Below are positions 36,427 through 43,797 of a stretch of 53,522 bases of DNA, piece after piece; position 1 is the stretch's first letter; every line of letters starts with the position of its first letter. Under the pieces are notes generated by a model. The model was not told where the DNA came from. It saw only the letters and a list, made by a program, of their open reading frames with translations, and made no database searches. The translations under genes and the position numbers were made by a program. The DNA comes from Archaeoglobaceae archaeon (GTDB lineage Archaea > Halobacteriota > Archaeoglobi > Archaeoglobales > Archaeoglobaceae). The stretch lies in the NCBI GenBank assembly GCA_027064525.1, contig JAMOPJ010000019.1, positions 1 through 53,522 on the forward strand, in the 5' to 3' direction.

Positions 36427-36561
36427 AGAACTCTTCGTGTAGATTTTTCCTCTGTTTTGTGATGATGAAATGAGTATCGCTCAATGCTATCAGCGTTTTC
36501 AAAAAATTAAATTTTTAATTTAATGATAGATGACATGTCCACATTGCAAATTTCACTACTA

Positions 36562-36622
36562 GGTTGTGACGCCGTATTGTGCATAGTTTAAAATATCTCA
36601 TCAACAGTGTTGCATCACCACC
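36562..36622 (-). mobile_element. MITE-like 61-bp repeat, copy 3
   Basis: On the minus strand the element is almost identical over its full length to copy 2 (about three differences), from GGTGGTGATGCAACACTGTT to GGCGTCACAACC. The 8-base flanks CACTACTA and CAATAGCA agree at five positions, possibly a decayed target duplication. It lies between convergent DUF523 and antitoxin-like genes. Confidence 0.7.
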
Positions 36623-36719
36623 CAATAGCATCATAGCACCACTCAGAATCTTTATTTAAAAAATAAATGATTACTATAATATATACAGATTATATATTTA
36701 CAAATTAACTAAAACTATG

Positions 36720-36914
36720 TCACCTTTTTAAAAATTCGAATAGATCTTCTGCATCCTCACCCTCTCCTGAAGGTCTGAAGTATGAATACAGCTTCAAATC
36801 GTCGATAACCTTTACATCCTCAATGCTCAAAGTTACCTTAGTCCTTTCTGGAATGTTCAACTTCTCCAACGGAATTAAAACACCCTTTCCATAGATGCAT
36901 TCTATTTTCTTCAT
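36720..36914 (-). CDS. DUF104 (AF2212-like) antitoxin, orphan
   Basis: The 64-residue protein starts MKKIECIYGKGVLIPLEKL and continues NIPERTKVTLSIED, the beta-hairpin pattern of the DUF104 antitoxin family first noted in Archaeoglobus. Such antitoxins normally precede a PIN-domain VapC gene. No toxin gene follows here within 290 bases, so it is an orphan. ATG 36914 matches the family start; ATG 36938 and 36920 are in frame. Confidence 0.7.
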   Translation of the reverse strand: MKKIECIYGKGVLIPLEKLNIPERTKVTLSIEDVKVIDDLKLYSYFRPSGEGEDAEDLFEFLKR

Positions 36915-37055
36915 CTTCATGTATATTTTAATCTTCATGATGTTAAGGAAGTTGCTAAAAACGGCTTTAACATCCTATCATTTAGACAAGGGTCAGCAAT
37001 TGGAATCGAAAAATTGGGACAATTGTAGAAGTTATAATATGGGTTAAGTCCCGAC

Positions 37056-37304
37056 ATGGGTAGAAAAGTGAGGGTGACACTTTCTATTAGACCAGAGTTA
37101 AAACAGTTGGCCGAGAAGTTTGAGATAAATCTAAGTGCCTTGTTAGAGGATGCATTAATTCAAAGACTCAGAGACTTAATTTTAATCAAACAAGGAAAAG
37201 AAGTTATGCTCCGGCCGGGATTTGAACCCGGGTCACGGGATCGAGAGTCCCGTATGATTGGCCGGGCTACACCACCGGAGCTCAAATTAATGAAATTCAT
37301 TTGA
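37056..37304 (+). CDS. CcdA/CopG-like antitoxin fragment running into tRNA-Glu antisense
   Basis: The first 49 residues (GRKVRVTLSIRPELKQLAEK, INLSALLEDALIQRLRDLI) form a ribbon-helix-helix pattern like CcdA/CopG antitoxins. After KQGKE the frame has no stop and reads the complement of the tRNA-Glu gene (LRPGFEPGSRDRESRMIGRA), ending 23 bases beyond it. The tail is therefore not a protein domain; the gene probably lost its own end when joined to the tRNA. No toxin partner is adjacent. Confidence 0.5.
   Translation: MGRKVRVTLSIRPELKQLAEKFEINLSALLEDALIQRLRDLILIKQGKEVMLRPGFEPGSRDRESRMIGRATPPELKLMKFI
37207..37281 (-). tRNA. tRNA-Glu (CTC)
   Basis: On the minus strand the acceptor arms GCTCCGG/CCGGAGC pair, the anticodon arm CGGGA-CTCTCGA-TCCCG shows anticodon CTC and the T arm is CCGGG-TTCAAAT-CCCGG, discriminator A. 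A TATA-like ATTTTTAAAAACTC lies about 20-35 bases upstream (37302-37316). An antitoxin-like frame overlaps it on the other strand. Confidence 0.95.
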
Positions 37305-37387
37305 GTTTTTAAAAATTTTGGTGGTAACGAGTTGCTATCAATTAACACGGAGTAACCTTTAGATATTCTCCCGTTCGAGACGATACC

Positions 37388-38128
37388 ATGAAAATCGGCA
37401 AATTCGGCTTTCTCAATAACTTCTTACCTTACTACTGGATAGAAAAGTTTGGGAAAGCCAAAATCGTCGAAGCCCCTCCTAAAATACTTGCAAACATGAT
37501 TGAGCAAAGAAAAATCGATTATGCTCCCGTTCCTTCGTTCTACTTCCTCAAAAATAAAGACAAGCTTAGGAACTACGACTTCTGTATAGCTTCGAAGGGG
37601 AGAGTTCTCAGCGTTCTCGTGGTTTCGAACGGCAAGTCCTTGGATGACAAAATCGCGATTACGAACGAGACGATGACATCCGTAAACCTGCTTAGAATTA
37701 TTCTAAAAGAGAAAGGATTAAACTGCAAGCTCGTTCCGGTCAACGACAGTAAAGCATCCTCATTGCTTAAACACTGTGGCAGTGCACTTGTTATAGGAGA
37801 TGAAGCCATTAAGGCGAGAATGATCTATAATGTGATCATGGATTTAGGAGAAGAATGGTTTGAGCTTACCGGCTATCCGATGGTTTTCGGAATTTCGGCA
37901 TCGCTGAAAGATGTAGATGCTGAGGGTTGTGACAATCTCATTGGCAAATCGATCGACTGGGGATTCGAGAACTTCGATGAAGTCGTTAGCGAGGCTGAAA
38001 GGACGTTTAGGATGCCAAGAGAGTTTTTGGAGAAATACTTCAGATCTCTGAGCTACAAGATGGGATCGAAAGAGAGAAAGGGGTTAAAGGTGTTCGAAGA
38101 ACTCTGCAGAGAGCACGGCCTGCTCTAA
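37388..38128 (+). CDS. mqnA: Chorismate dehydratase (futalosine menaquinone pathway)
   Basis: The 246-residue protein has the periplasmic-binding-like fold of MqnA/MqnD enzymes: GKFGFLNNFLPYYWIE at the start, VEAPPKILANMIEQRKIDYA, and later HCGSALVIGDEAIKAR. MqnA removes water from chorismate to form 3-enolpyruvyl-benzoate, the first step of the futalosine route to menaquinone, the quinone of Archaeoglobales. It has no signal peptide, which argues against a transport protein. Its end overlaps trpS (convergent) by four bases. Confidence 0.83.
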   Translation: MKIGKFGFLNNFLPYYWIEKFGKAKIVEAPPKILANMIEQRKIDYAPVPSFYFLKNKDKLRNYDFCIASKGRVLSVLVVSNGKSLDDKIAITNETMTSVNLLRIILKEKGLNCKLVPVNDSKASSLLKHCGSALVIGDEAIKARMIYNVIMDLGEEWFELTGYPMVFGISASLKDVDAEGCDNLIGKSIDWGFENFDEVVSEAERTFRMPREFLEKYFRSLSYKMGSKERKGLKVFEELCREHGLL

Positions 38129-39390
38129 CCTATTATCGTGTATGCGTCGAGTTCGATCGATTCGACCTTCTCCTGAAGATCTTTCAAAAAGCATTTGACG
38201 AGTTCGCTCGCCCTCTTCTTGCACTGCCCACACAACAGTTTCCCTTCCTTGCAATCTCTTCTAATCTCCTCAAGTTCCTTATCGTCTTCTATGAGGTGGA
38301 ACGTGAATAGCTCGAAGACCGTGCATTTTTCAGGTTCCCCGCCAAGTCTCCTCTGCTCCTCTGCACTCACCCTCCCTCCGGTCAGAGCCTTCATGACCTT
38401 CTTCGCCCCGACTTCCGGCTCATCGAACAGTGAGATGTAGCTTTCAGGCTTGCTCGAACTCATCTTTCCTCCGGTAAGCCCGGTTATGAACATGTGATAG
38501 GTTGAGGAAGGTGGAATGAAAGCGAAACCTCCCAAGTCCAATTCGATCTTCCTTACCTCTTCTTCTATCTTTGCTGGGTCTCCAAAGAAGTCGATGTGCT
38601 CCTCGTAAACCTTACACTCGAACCCCAAATCCCTGAGCTTCTCCAGAAATTCCCTTCCTTTTCTGCTCCTAACTCTGACTCCGCCTTCAATCCTTTCGAA
38701 CGAGAATATGCTTATCCTCGACGCCAAATCCCTCGTGAGTCTTAGGTGGGGATCCTGATCGGCTCCAACTGGAACGACGACAGGTTTCGGCCCTCCAAAT
38801 TCCTTGAGCTGGGGGTGGAGGATATCTGCCGCTTGAATGGATGTCACGAACATCCTCGCCAAAGTCGTCTCTGGGTTGAATCCGTATATAGCCTTGAGCT
38901 CACTCCAATTCACCTCAGCAGAGAGCTCGAACGCCAAATCCTTAACGAGTCTACTCGCGGACTGGAAGTATAGGATGGCGTTTTCAGGCTCCAAGCCTAA
39001 GGCTGCGATGCACTTCAGATAGAGCATTCCGATCTCTCTCGTCTTCTCCCAACTTAGTCCTCTCACGGCATGGGCCTCCATGTCCGCAATCGCAACGAAA
39101 GCTTTCCCACCCATCTGCTGATGCCATACGATCTCGTCCATCGTCATCTTATGACCGAAGTGAGGTAATCCGGAGGGCATGAATCCCGACATCACAGCCC
39201 AAGGTTTCTTGTTGAGCATGGCATCGACTATCCGCTCGTAGTCTCTATGTCCAAAGATCACACCCCTCCTCATCAGCTTGTTTGGATTTGGAACCTTATC
39301 GAGGATTTCGGAGAAAGGCTGGATTCCAAACTCCCTCATGAGCCGATCGTAGTCAACAACGCCTTCAACTTCCCAAGGGGTGACCCTCAT
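38125..39390 (-). CDS. trpS: Tryptophan-tRNA ligase
   Basis: The 421-residue class I synthetase starts MRVTPWEVEGVVDYDRLMRE, the typical archaeal/eukaryotic-type N-terminus, then has the HIGH-like SGLPHFGHKMTMDEI and the KMSSS motif in LTGGKMSSSKPES. The longer frame to 39483 adds a non-conserved stretch, so ATG 39390 is taken. It is divergent from the ABC binding-protein gene. Confidence 0.95.
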   Translation of the reverse strand: MRVTPWEVEGVVDYDRLMREFGIQPFSEILDKVPNPNKLMRRGVIFGHRDYERIVDAMLNKKPWAVMSGFMPSGLPHFGHKMTMDEIVWHQQMGGKAFVAIADMEAHAVRGLSWEKTREIGMLYLKCIAALGLEPENAILYFQSASRLVKDLAFELSAEVNWSELKAIYGFNPETTLARMFVTSIQAADILHPQLKEFGGPKPVVVPVGADQDPHLRLTRDLASRISIFSFERIEGGVRVRSRKGREFLEKLRDLGFECKVYEEHIDFFGDPAKIEEEVRKIELDLGGFAFIPPSSTYHMFITGLTGGKMSSSKPESYISLFDEPEVGAKKVMKALTGGRVSAEEQRRLGGEPEKCTVFELFTFHLIEDDKELEEIRRDCKEGKLLCGQCKKRASELVKCFLKDLQEKVESIELDAYTIIG

Positions 39391-39461
39391 GCTGGAAAGT
39401 TCGATAGGCGGTTTATTGATTTTGTGGAAAGCATTTATAGTCCATGGACTCAGTTCCGAGC

Positions 39462-40388
39462 ATGAAAATGCGAATTTTCGCATTGGTTCTCATAGCGTTG
39501 TTATCGTTGGGATGTGCCCAGAAATCGGAGGAGAAGATCAAGTTCGGTATCCTTCCGATTGAAGACGCTTTGCCCATTGTTGTGGCCGAAAAAGAGGGAC
39601 TATTCAAGAAGCACGGAATCGATGTTGAGATCGTCGATTTCAACAGTGCATTGGAGAGGGATTCAGCTCTGATGGCGAAGCAGATCGACGGAGTGATCAC
39701 GGATCCATTGGCGGTAATTCTTCTCAAGAGCAAGGGATATGACGTTCGAATAGTCTCACTCTGCTTAGGCAAGACTCCTCAAGAGGGAGTTTTCGCAATA
39801 CTCGCATCGCCGAATTCGAGCATAAATAGCGTTAAGGATCTGAACGGTAAGAAGATCGCGATTTCGAGCAACACGATTATCGAGTTCGTTACCGACGAGC
39901 TTCTCTCGAAATACAACGTCAGCTATGAAAAGATTGAGGTCAAGAGCATCCCGATGAGGCTTAGGATGTTGCTGGATGGAGAGGTAGAGGTAGCAACGTT
40001 GCCAGAGCCTTTGGCGAGCTACGCTGTCAGCAAGGGTGCGAAGCTGATAATAAGCGATGCGATGATCAACGAGAGCTTAACTCAGACGGTGATCGTGTTT
40101 AGAGGTGACTTCATCGAGAAGAACGGAGATGCAGTTAAGAGGTTCATGAAAGCCTACGCTGAAGCTGTGGAGCTCATAAACTCGAACCCGCAGAAGTATA
40201 GGGATCTCTTCGTTAAAATAGCAAGAGTTCCGAAGGACATAGCCGACAGCTATCCGATGCCGAAGTATCCGAAGCCGGAGAAGTTCCCGAAGGAATTCTA
40301 CGAGCGCTATCTTAACTGGGCCCTTGAGAAGGGGCTTATAGAGAAGGAGGTTCCTTACGAATCCGTGATCTATGATATCGGTGAATGA
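39462..40388 (+). CDS. NitT/TauT-type ABC substrate-binding lipoprotein
   Basis: The 308-residue protein has an intact lipoprotein signal peptide (MKMRIFALVLIALLSLGCAQ, lipobox LSLGC) and the NMT1/SsuA-like fold: FGILPIEDALPIVVAEKEGL, DGVITDPLAVILLKSKGYD, EVATLPEPLASYAVSKGA. Family substrates include sulfonates, nitrate, thiamine precursors and other small molecules; the one used here is not evident. The ATPase gene starts within its last 17 bases. Confidence 0.87.
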   Translation: MKMRIFALVLIALLSLGCAQKSEEKIKFGILPIEDALPIVVAEKEGLFKKHGIDVEIVDFNSALERDSALMAKQIDGVITDPLAVILLKSKGYDVRIVSLCLGKTPQEGVFAILASPNSSINSVKDLNGKKIAISSNTIIEFVTDELLSKYNVSYEKIEVKSIPMRLRMLLDGEVEVATLPEPLASYAVSKGAKLIISDAMINESLTQTVIVFRGDFIEKNGDAVKRFMKAYAEAVELINSNPQKYRDLFVKIARVPKDIADSYPMPKYPKPEKFPKEFYERYLNWALEKGLIEKEVPYESVIYDIGE

Positions 40389-41103
40389 TGTCTCTAAAGT
40401 TTACGAGGACGGGACGGTAGCGTTGAAGAACGTAAGCTTCGAAGTCGAAAAGGGAGAGATCTGCTCGATAATCGGGCCTTCGGGCTGTGGGAAATCGACA
40501 TTACTGCTCATCATAGCCGGACTAATAAAGCCGAGCGATGGGCATGTAAAGATCGACGGGAGAGTCGTGGATAAGCCGAGGAGAGATGTGGCTTTGATTT
40601 TGCAGGACTACGGACTTTTTCCTTGGAAGACCGTTTACGATAACATAGCTTTGGGCTTGAGGATCAGGAAGATAGGCAGGGGGGAGGAGAAATGGATAGT
40701 AAATAGCTTAATCGAAAGGCTCGGACTCAGGGGGTTCGAGAAACATTATCCAAAGCAGTTGAGCGGTGGAATGAGGCAGAGAGTTGCAATAGCGAGGGCT
40801 TTGGCTATCCAGCCCAATATCCTTTTGATGGATGAGCCCTTCTCCTCCCTCGATGCTTTAACGAGGGAAAAGCTTCAGAACTTTCTGCTCGAACTTTGGA
40901 ACGAACGAAAGATGACCGTGATCCTCGTAACCCACAGCATAGAAGAGGCAGTTTTCTTGGGGCGAAAGATCGTCGTCCTAACCCCTCGCCCCGGGAGAGT
41001 GAAGACGATAATCGAGAACCCTTCGGCCGGAGACGTGAATTATAGGTGGACGGAGGAGTTCTTCGAGAGATGTCGGGAGGTTCGAAGGTCGGTTACATCA
41101 TAA
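40372..41103 (+). CDS. NitT/TauT-type ABC transporter ATP-binding protein
   Basis: The 243-residue ATPase has Walker A GPSGCGKST, Q-loop LQDYGLFPWKTVYDN, signature [15 protein letters not shown] and Walker B LLMDEPFSSLDALTR. The Q-loop sequence (FPWKTV) is characteristic of SsuB/TauB/NrtD ATPases. ATG 40372 overlaps the binding-protein gene by 17 bases and the gene overlaps the permease by about 34, showing tight operon coupling. Confidence 0.93.
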   Translation: MISVNDVSKVYEDGTVALKNVSFEVEKGEICSIIGPSGCGKSTLLLIIAGLIKPSDGHVKIDGRVVDKPRRDVALILQDYGLFPWKTVYDNIALGLRIRKIGRGEEKWIVNSLIERLGLRGFEKHYPKQLSGGMRQRVAIARALAIQPNILLMDEPFSSLDALTREKLQNFLLELWNERKMTVILVTHSIEEAVFLGRKIVVLTPRPGRVKTIIENPSAGDVNYRWTEEFFERCREVRRSVTS

Positions 41104-41801
41104 GTCTGACAATTCTGATAACAGCTTGGAAGTTTGCGTCGATTATAATATTTAATCCAGCTTTGCCTCCACCGGAGCTCGTAGCCCTTGCTATGATTAA
41201 AAATTCCAGCATTCTCTTAAAGCATACTGTCGTCAGCCTGATGAGAGTCCTCTATTCGATGGCTTTGGCGCTCTCGTTAGCTTTTCCTTTGGGGATCTTG
41301 AGTAGGGAAGGTTGGTTCGACAGAATTTTTGCTCCATTTATTTATCTCCTCTACCCAATTCCTCACATAGTCCTTCTACCTCTCTACATTCTCCTATTTG
41401 GCATCGGAGATCTGTCCAAGGTTGCTCTGATAGCGACGATCCTCTTCTTTCAGATGGTTGTGACGACGAGGGATGCGGTGAAGGCAATCAGCGAGTTCTA
41501 CGTTTACTCGATTCTATCGCTTGGAGCGAGCAAGTTCGACATCTATAGACATGTGATAGTTCCGGCCGTGATGCCGAAGATTCTCACTGCCTTGAGGATA
41601 AGCGTTGGAACGGCTATAGCCGTTCTGTTCTTCGCTGAGAGCTTCGCCACGAGAATCGGGCTAGGATATCTGATAATGGACGCTTGGAGCCGTGCGGATT
41701 ACAAAATGTTATACGCCGGGATTTCGGCGATGGCTCTCTTGGGTTTGAGCTTATACTTGATAATAGATATGGTGGAGAAAAGGGTTTGCAGGTGGCTTTA
41801 A
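41070..41801 (+). CDS. NitT/TauT-type ABC transporter permease
   Basis: The 243-residue protein has about six membrane helices, LPPPELVALAMIKNSSILLK near the start, YPIPHIVLLPLYILLFGIGD, and the EAA loop SLGASKFDIYRHVIVPAVMP. This is the SsuC/TauC permease pattern. ATG 41070 is preferred; a GTG 41046 start is possible but would add only hydrophilic residues. It is the last gene of the operon; repeat copy 4 lies 60 bases beyond its stop. Confidence 0.92.
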   Translation: MSGGSKVGYIISLTILITAWKFASIIIFNPALPPPELVALAMIKNSSILLKHTVVSLMRVLYSMALALSLAFPLGILSREGWFDRIFAPFIYLLYPIPHIVLLPLYILLFGIGDLSKVALIATILFFQMVVTTRDAVKAISEFYVYSILSLGASKFDIYRHVIVPAVMPKILTALRISVGTAIAVLFFAESFATRIGLGYLIMDAWSRADYKMLYAGISAMALLGLSLYLIIDMVEKRVCRWL

Positions 41802-41861
41802 GTTGTTGATGATGTTTTTGGCCAAAAACGTTAATTTTAAAAAATAATTAAAGCAAAGTTG

Positions 41862-41921
41862 GGTCGTGACTTCACATTGTTATGATTTAAATAATACCAT
41901 CAACAGTGTTGCATCACCACC
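41862..41921 (-). mobile_element. MITE-like 60-bp repeat, copy 4, with 8-bp target duplication
   Basis: On the plus strand the element runs GGTCGTGACTTCACATTGTT to the conserved end ...TGTTGCATCACCACC. Its two ends are imperfect inverted repeats (14 of 20 positions). Exact 8-base direct repeats CAAAGTTG flank it at 41854-41861 and 41922-41929. It lies between the convergent permease and acetyltransferase genes. Confidence 0.75.
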
Positions 41922-41947
41922 CAAAGTTGAGCTTTTTAGTATCGCAA

Positions 41948-42532
41948 TTATTCAACACTCGTCAGCTCAAGAAGGTAGTAATACCTCTTTCCAAAATACT
42001 TCTCGGCGAAGTTGCTGTCGAGCATCTTCTTGATCTCGAAGCCTTTTTCGATGCACACATCGACGAGATCGCTCTCAACCGGCAACCAGATGCTGACCCT
42101 CTTTTTCCCCATACTTTTGGCAAGTTCGAGAGCTTTGTCGAGCAACCTCCTTCCGTAGTCTAAGCTCAAGCTCGGATGAACGCAGAAGAATCTTATGTAT
42201 GCCTCATCTCTCTTAGGCTTTGTGCCAAAATATGAGAGAAGCAGTCTGCACTTCAAGCCCTTCAAGAATCCGAATGCCCTTACGAAATCCCCAATCGGCA
42301 GTTTTTCCCGCCTAAATTCTCTCATCCAAACCTCTATCAGTCCAGCAACTTTTATTCCCGCTTTTGCGATTAAAATTCCTCTGTAATCGCTCAGATTTGA
42401 GTAGTAATTCATCAAAATCTCCATGGCGAGGAAGGTATCCCCAAATAGGTGCGTAAACTCATCCTCATGACAGATGAACAGAAGCTTTACGAACTCCCTA
42501 ACCTCACTCCTCTCAAGCTGTTTAATCTCCAT
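41948..42532 (-). CDS. GNAT-family acetyltransferase
   Basis: The 194-residue protein has a GNAT-like arrangement with AYIRFFCVHPSLSLDYGRRLLDKALELAKSMG: a beta strand followed by the acetyl-CoA pyrophosphate loop and helix (normally V-x-P-x-x-R/Q-x-x-G-x-G/A), though the loop here (SLSLDYGRR) is less regular. The substrate is unknown. ATG 42532 overlaps the end of the aminotransferase gene, so it is translated in coupling with it. Confidence 0.7.
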   Translation of the reverse strand: MEIKQLERSEVREFVKLLFICHEDEFTHLFGDTFLAMEILMNYYSNLSDYRGILIAKAGIKVAGLIEVWMREFRREKLPIGDFVRAFGFLKGLKCRLLLSYFGTKPKRDEAYIRFFCVHPSLSLDYGRRLLDKALELAKSMGKKRVSIWLPVESDLVDVCIEKGFEIKKMLDSNFAEKYFGKRYYYLLELTSVE

Positions 42533-43649
42533 GAGCGAACTCCTCAATTCTCTCCATTGCAACCTTTAGATTCTCCATGGATGTCGCATAAGATATTCTA
42601 ACGTAGCTTTCGTTTCCTTCTCCAAACGGAGTGCCCGGAGTCAGAGCTACACCCTTTTCAAGAAGGAGTTTTTCCACGAATTCCATGCAGTTTCCTTCGA
42701 TCCTCGGAAAGATGTAGAAGGCTCCTTCAGGCTTAACAACTTCGAAGAGTTCCTTTAACTTCGAATAGACGAAATCTCTCCTCCTCCTGAATTCATCCAC
42801 CATTTTCTTTGCAATTCTATCCGCAGTTCCATCGGCCAAAACTTCAGCAACGGCCTTCTGCGCGAAAGCGGGAGCACAAACCCCGTTAACCTGATGAACC
42901 TTCAGCATGGAATCGAGCAAATCCTCGCCAGCTATCACGAAACCTATCCGCCAGCCGGTCATGGCTAAAGATTTTGAGAAACCGTTTACGACGACGACGT
43001 TCTCATATCCAGCCAAACTGATTGGTTTTCTATCGTAATAGATCTGATCGTAGATTTCGTCGCTTATCACGATCGCATCATAATCCCGGGCTATCTCAAC
43101 AACTGCCTTCAACGTTTTCTCATCTGCAATCACACCCGTGGGATTGTTCGGATAGTTCAGAAATATCATTGAAACCTCCCTATCCATGACCTCGTTCAAC
43201 TTATCGGGATCGACTACAAATCCGTTTTCGTGAGTTCTGATCTGAACGATCTTCGCCTTGCACATCTTAGCGTAAACGAAGTAGGAGAGGAAGTTTGGCG
43301 AGGGTATGATTACCTTGCTCCTCTCATCGATGAACGCTAAGCTCGCGTTCAGCAACGCCTCGCTCGCCCCAGCTGTAACCATCACGTTTCTATCATCGAC
43401 CCCATACCTCTCTGCTATCGCCTGCCTCAATTCTGGAATTCCGAAGTTCGAGGTGTAATGAGTGAAACCATCCCTCATAGCCGCGCAAGCCCTCTCTATT
43501 ATCTCATCATCTGTCCTAAAATCTGGCTCTCCGATCGATAGATTTATGACTTCCTTTCCTTCTCTCTTGGCCTTCTCTACTATTTCGAACATCCTTCGAA
43601 TTAGGGATGTAGAGATTTGGGAGAGTCTTGAAGCTTCGTTCATCGTCAA
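42522..43649 (-). CDS. PLP-dependent aminotransferase, class I/II (AspC-like)
   Basis: The 375-residue protein is a fold-type I aminotransferase: INLSIGEPDFRTDDEIIERA at the N-terminus, GASEALLNASLAFIDE, NYPNNPTGVIADEKTLK, and the PLP lysine in NGFSKSLAMTGWRIGF. It belongs to the group acting on aspartate or aromatic amino acids; the specificity is not resolved. It is cotranscribed with the GNAT gene and is divergent from mre11 across an AT-rich 150-base gap that contains no other gene. Confidence 0.92.
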   Translation of the reverse strand: MTMNEASRLSQISTSLIRRMFEIVEKAKREGKEVINLSIGEPDFRTDDEIIERACAAMRDGFTHYTSNFGIPELRQAIAERYGVDDRNVMVTAGASEALLNASLAFIDERSKVIIPSPNFLSYFVYAKMCKAKIVQIRTHENGFVVDPDKLNEVMDREVSMIFLNYPNNPTGVIADEKTLKAVVEIARDYDAIVISDEIYDQIYYDRKPISLAGYENVVVVNGFSKSLAMTGWRIGFVIAGEDLLDSMLKVHQVNGVCAPAFAQKAVAEVLADGTADRIAKKMVDEFRRRRDFVYSKLKELFEVVKPEGAFYIFPRIEGNCMEFVEKLLLEKGVALTPGTPFGEGNESYVRISYATSMENLKVAMERIEEFAHGD

Positions 43650-43797
43650 AATTCTGCCAAAACAATTTTTAGCGATAGCGATTTTAAATTTTATAAAATT
43701 TTTTCATAATATATGTTGTATAATTTATATTTTCAAGCAAAAATGAAATATATTCTTTGCGAGGATATTTTGCTTGATCAAAGAAGAGGTGAACTTC

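Noticed and set aside
36421-36520. Minus-strand frame reading LKTLIALSDTHFIITKQ, phosphoesterase-like at first sight
   Set aside because: Only about 30 codons, overlaps the end of DUF523, has no start with a ribosome site and no further motif.
36940-37018. Plus-strand frame DVKEVAKNGFNILSFRQG between the two antitoxin genes
   Set aside because: It may be the tail of a lost gene but is too short to assign and lacks a start codon.
37388-41801. Treating the NitT/TauT-type transporter as a dedicated menaquinone-pathway transporter because mqnA is near
   Set aside because: trpS lies between on the other strand, there is no shared transcript, and futalosine intermediates are not known to be imported.
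17394-41921. CRISPR array
   Set aside because: The repeats are dispersed over 24 kb in both orientations, with no regular spacers and no cas genes in the window.
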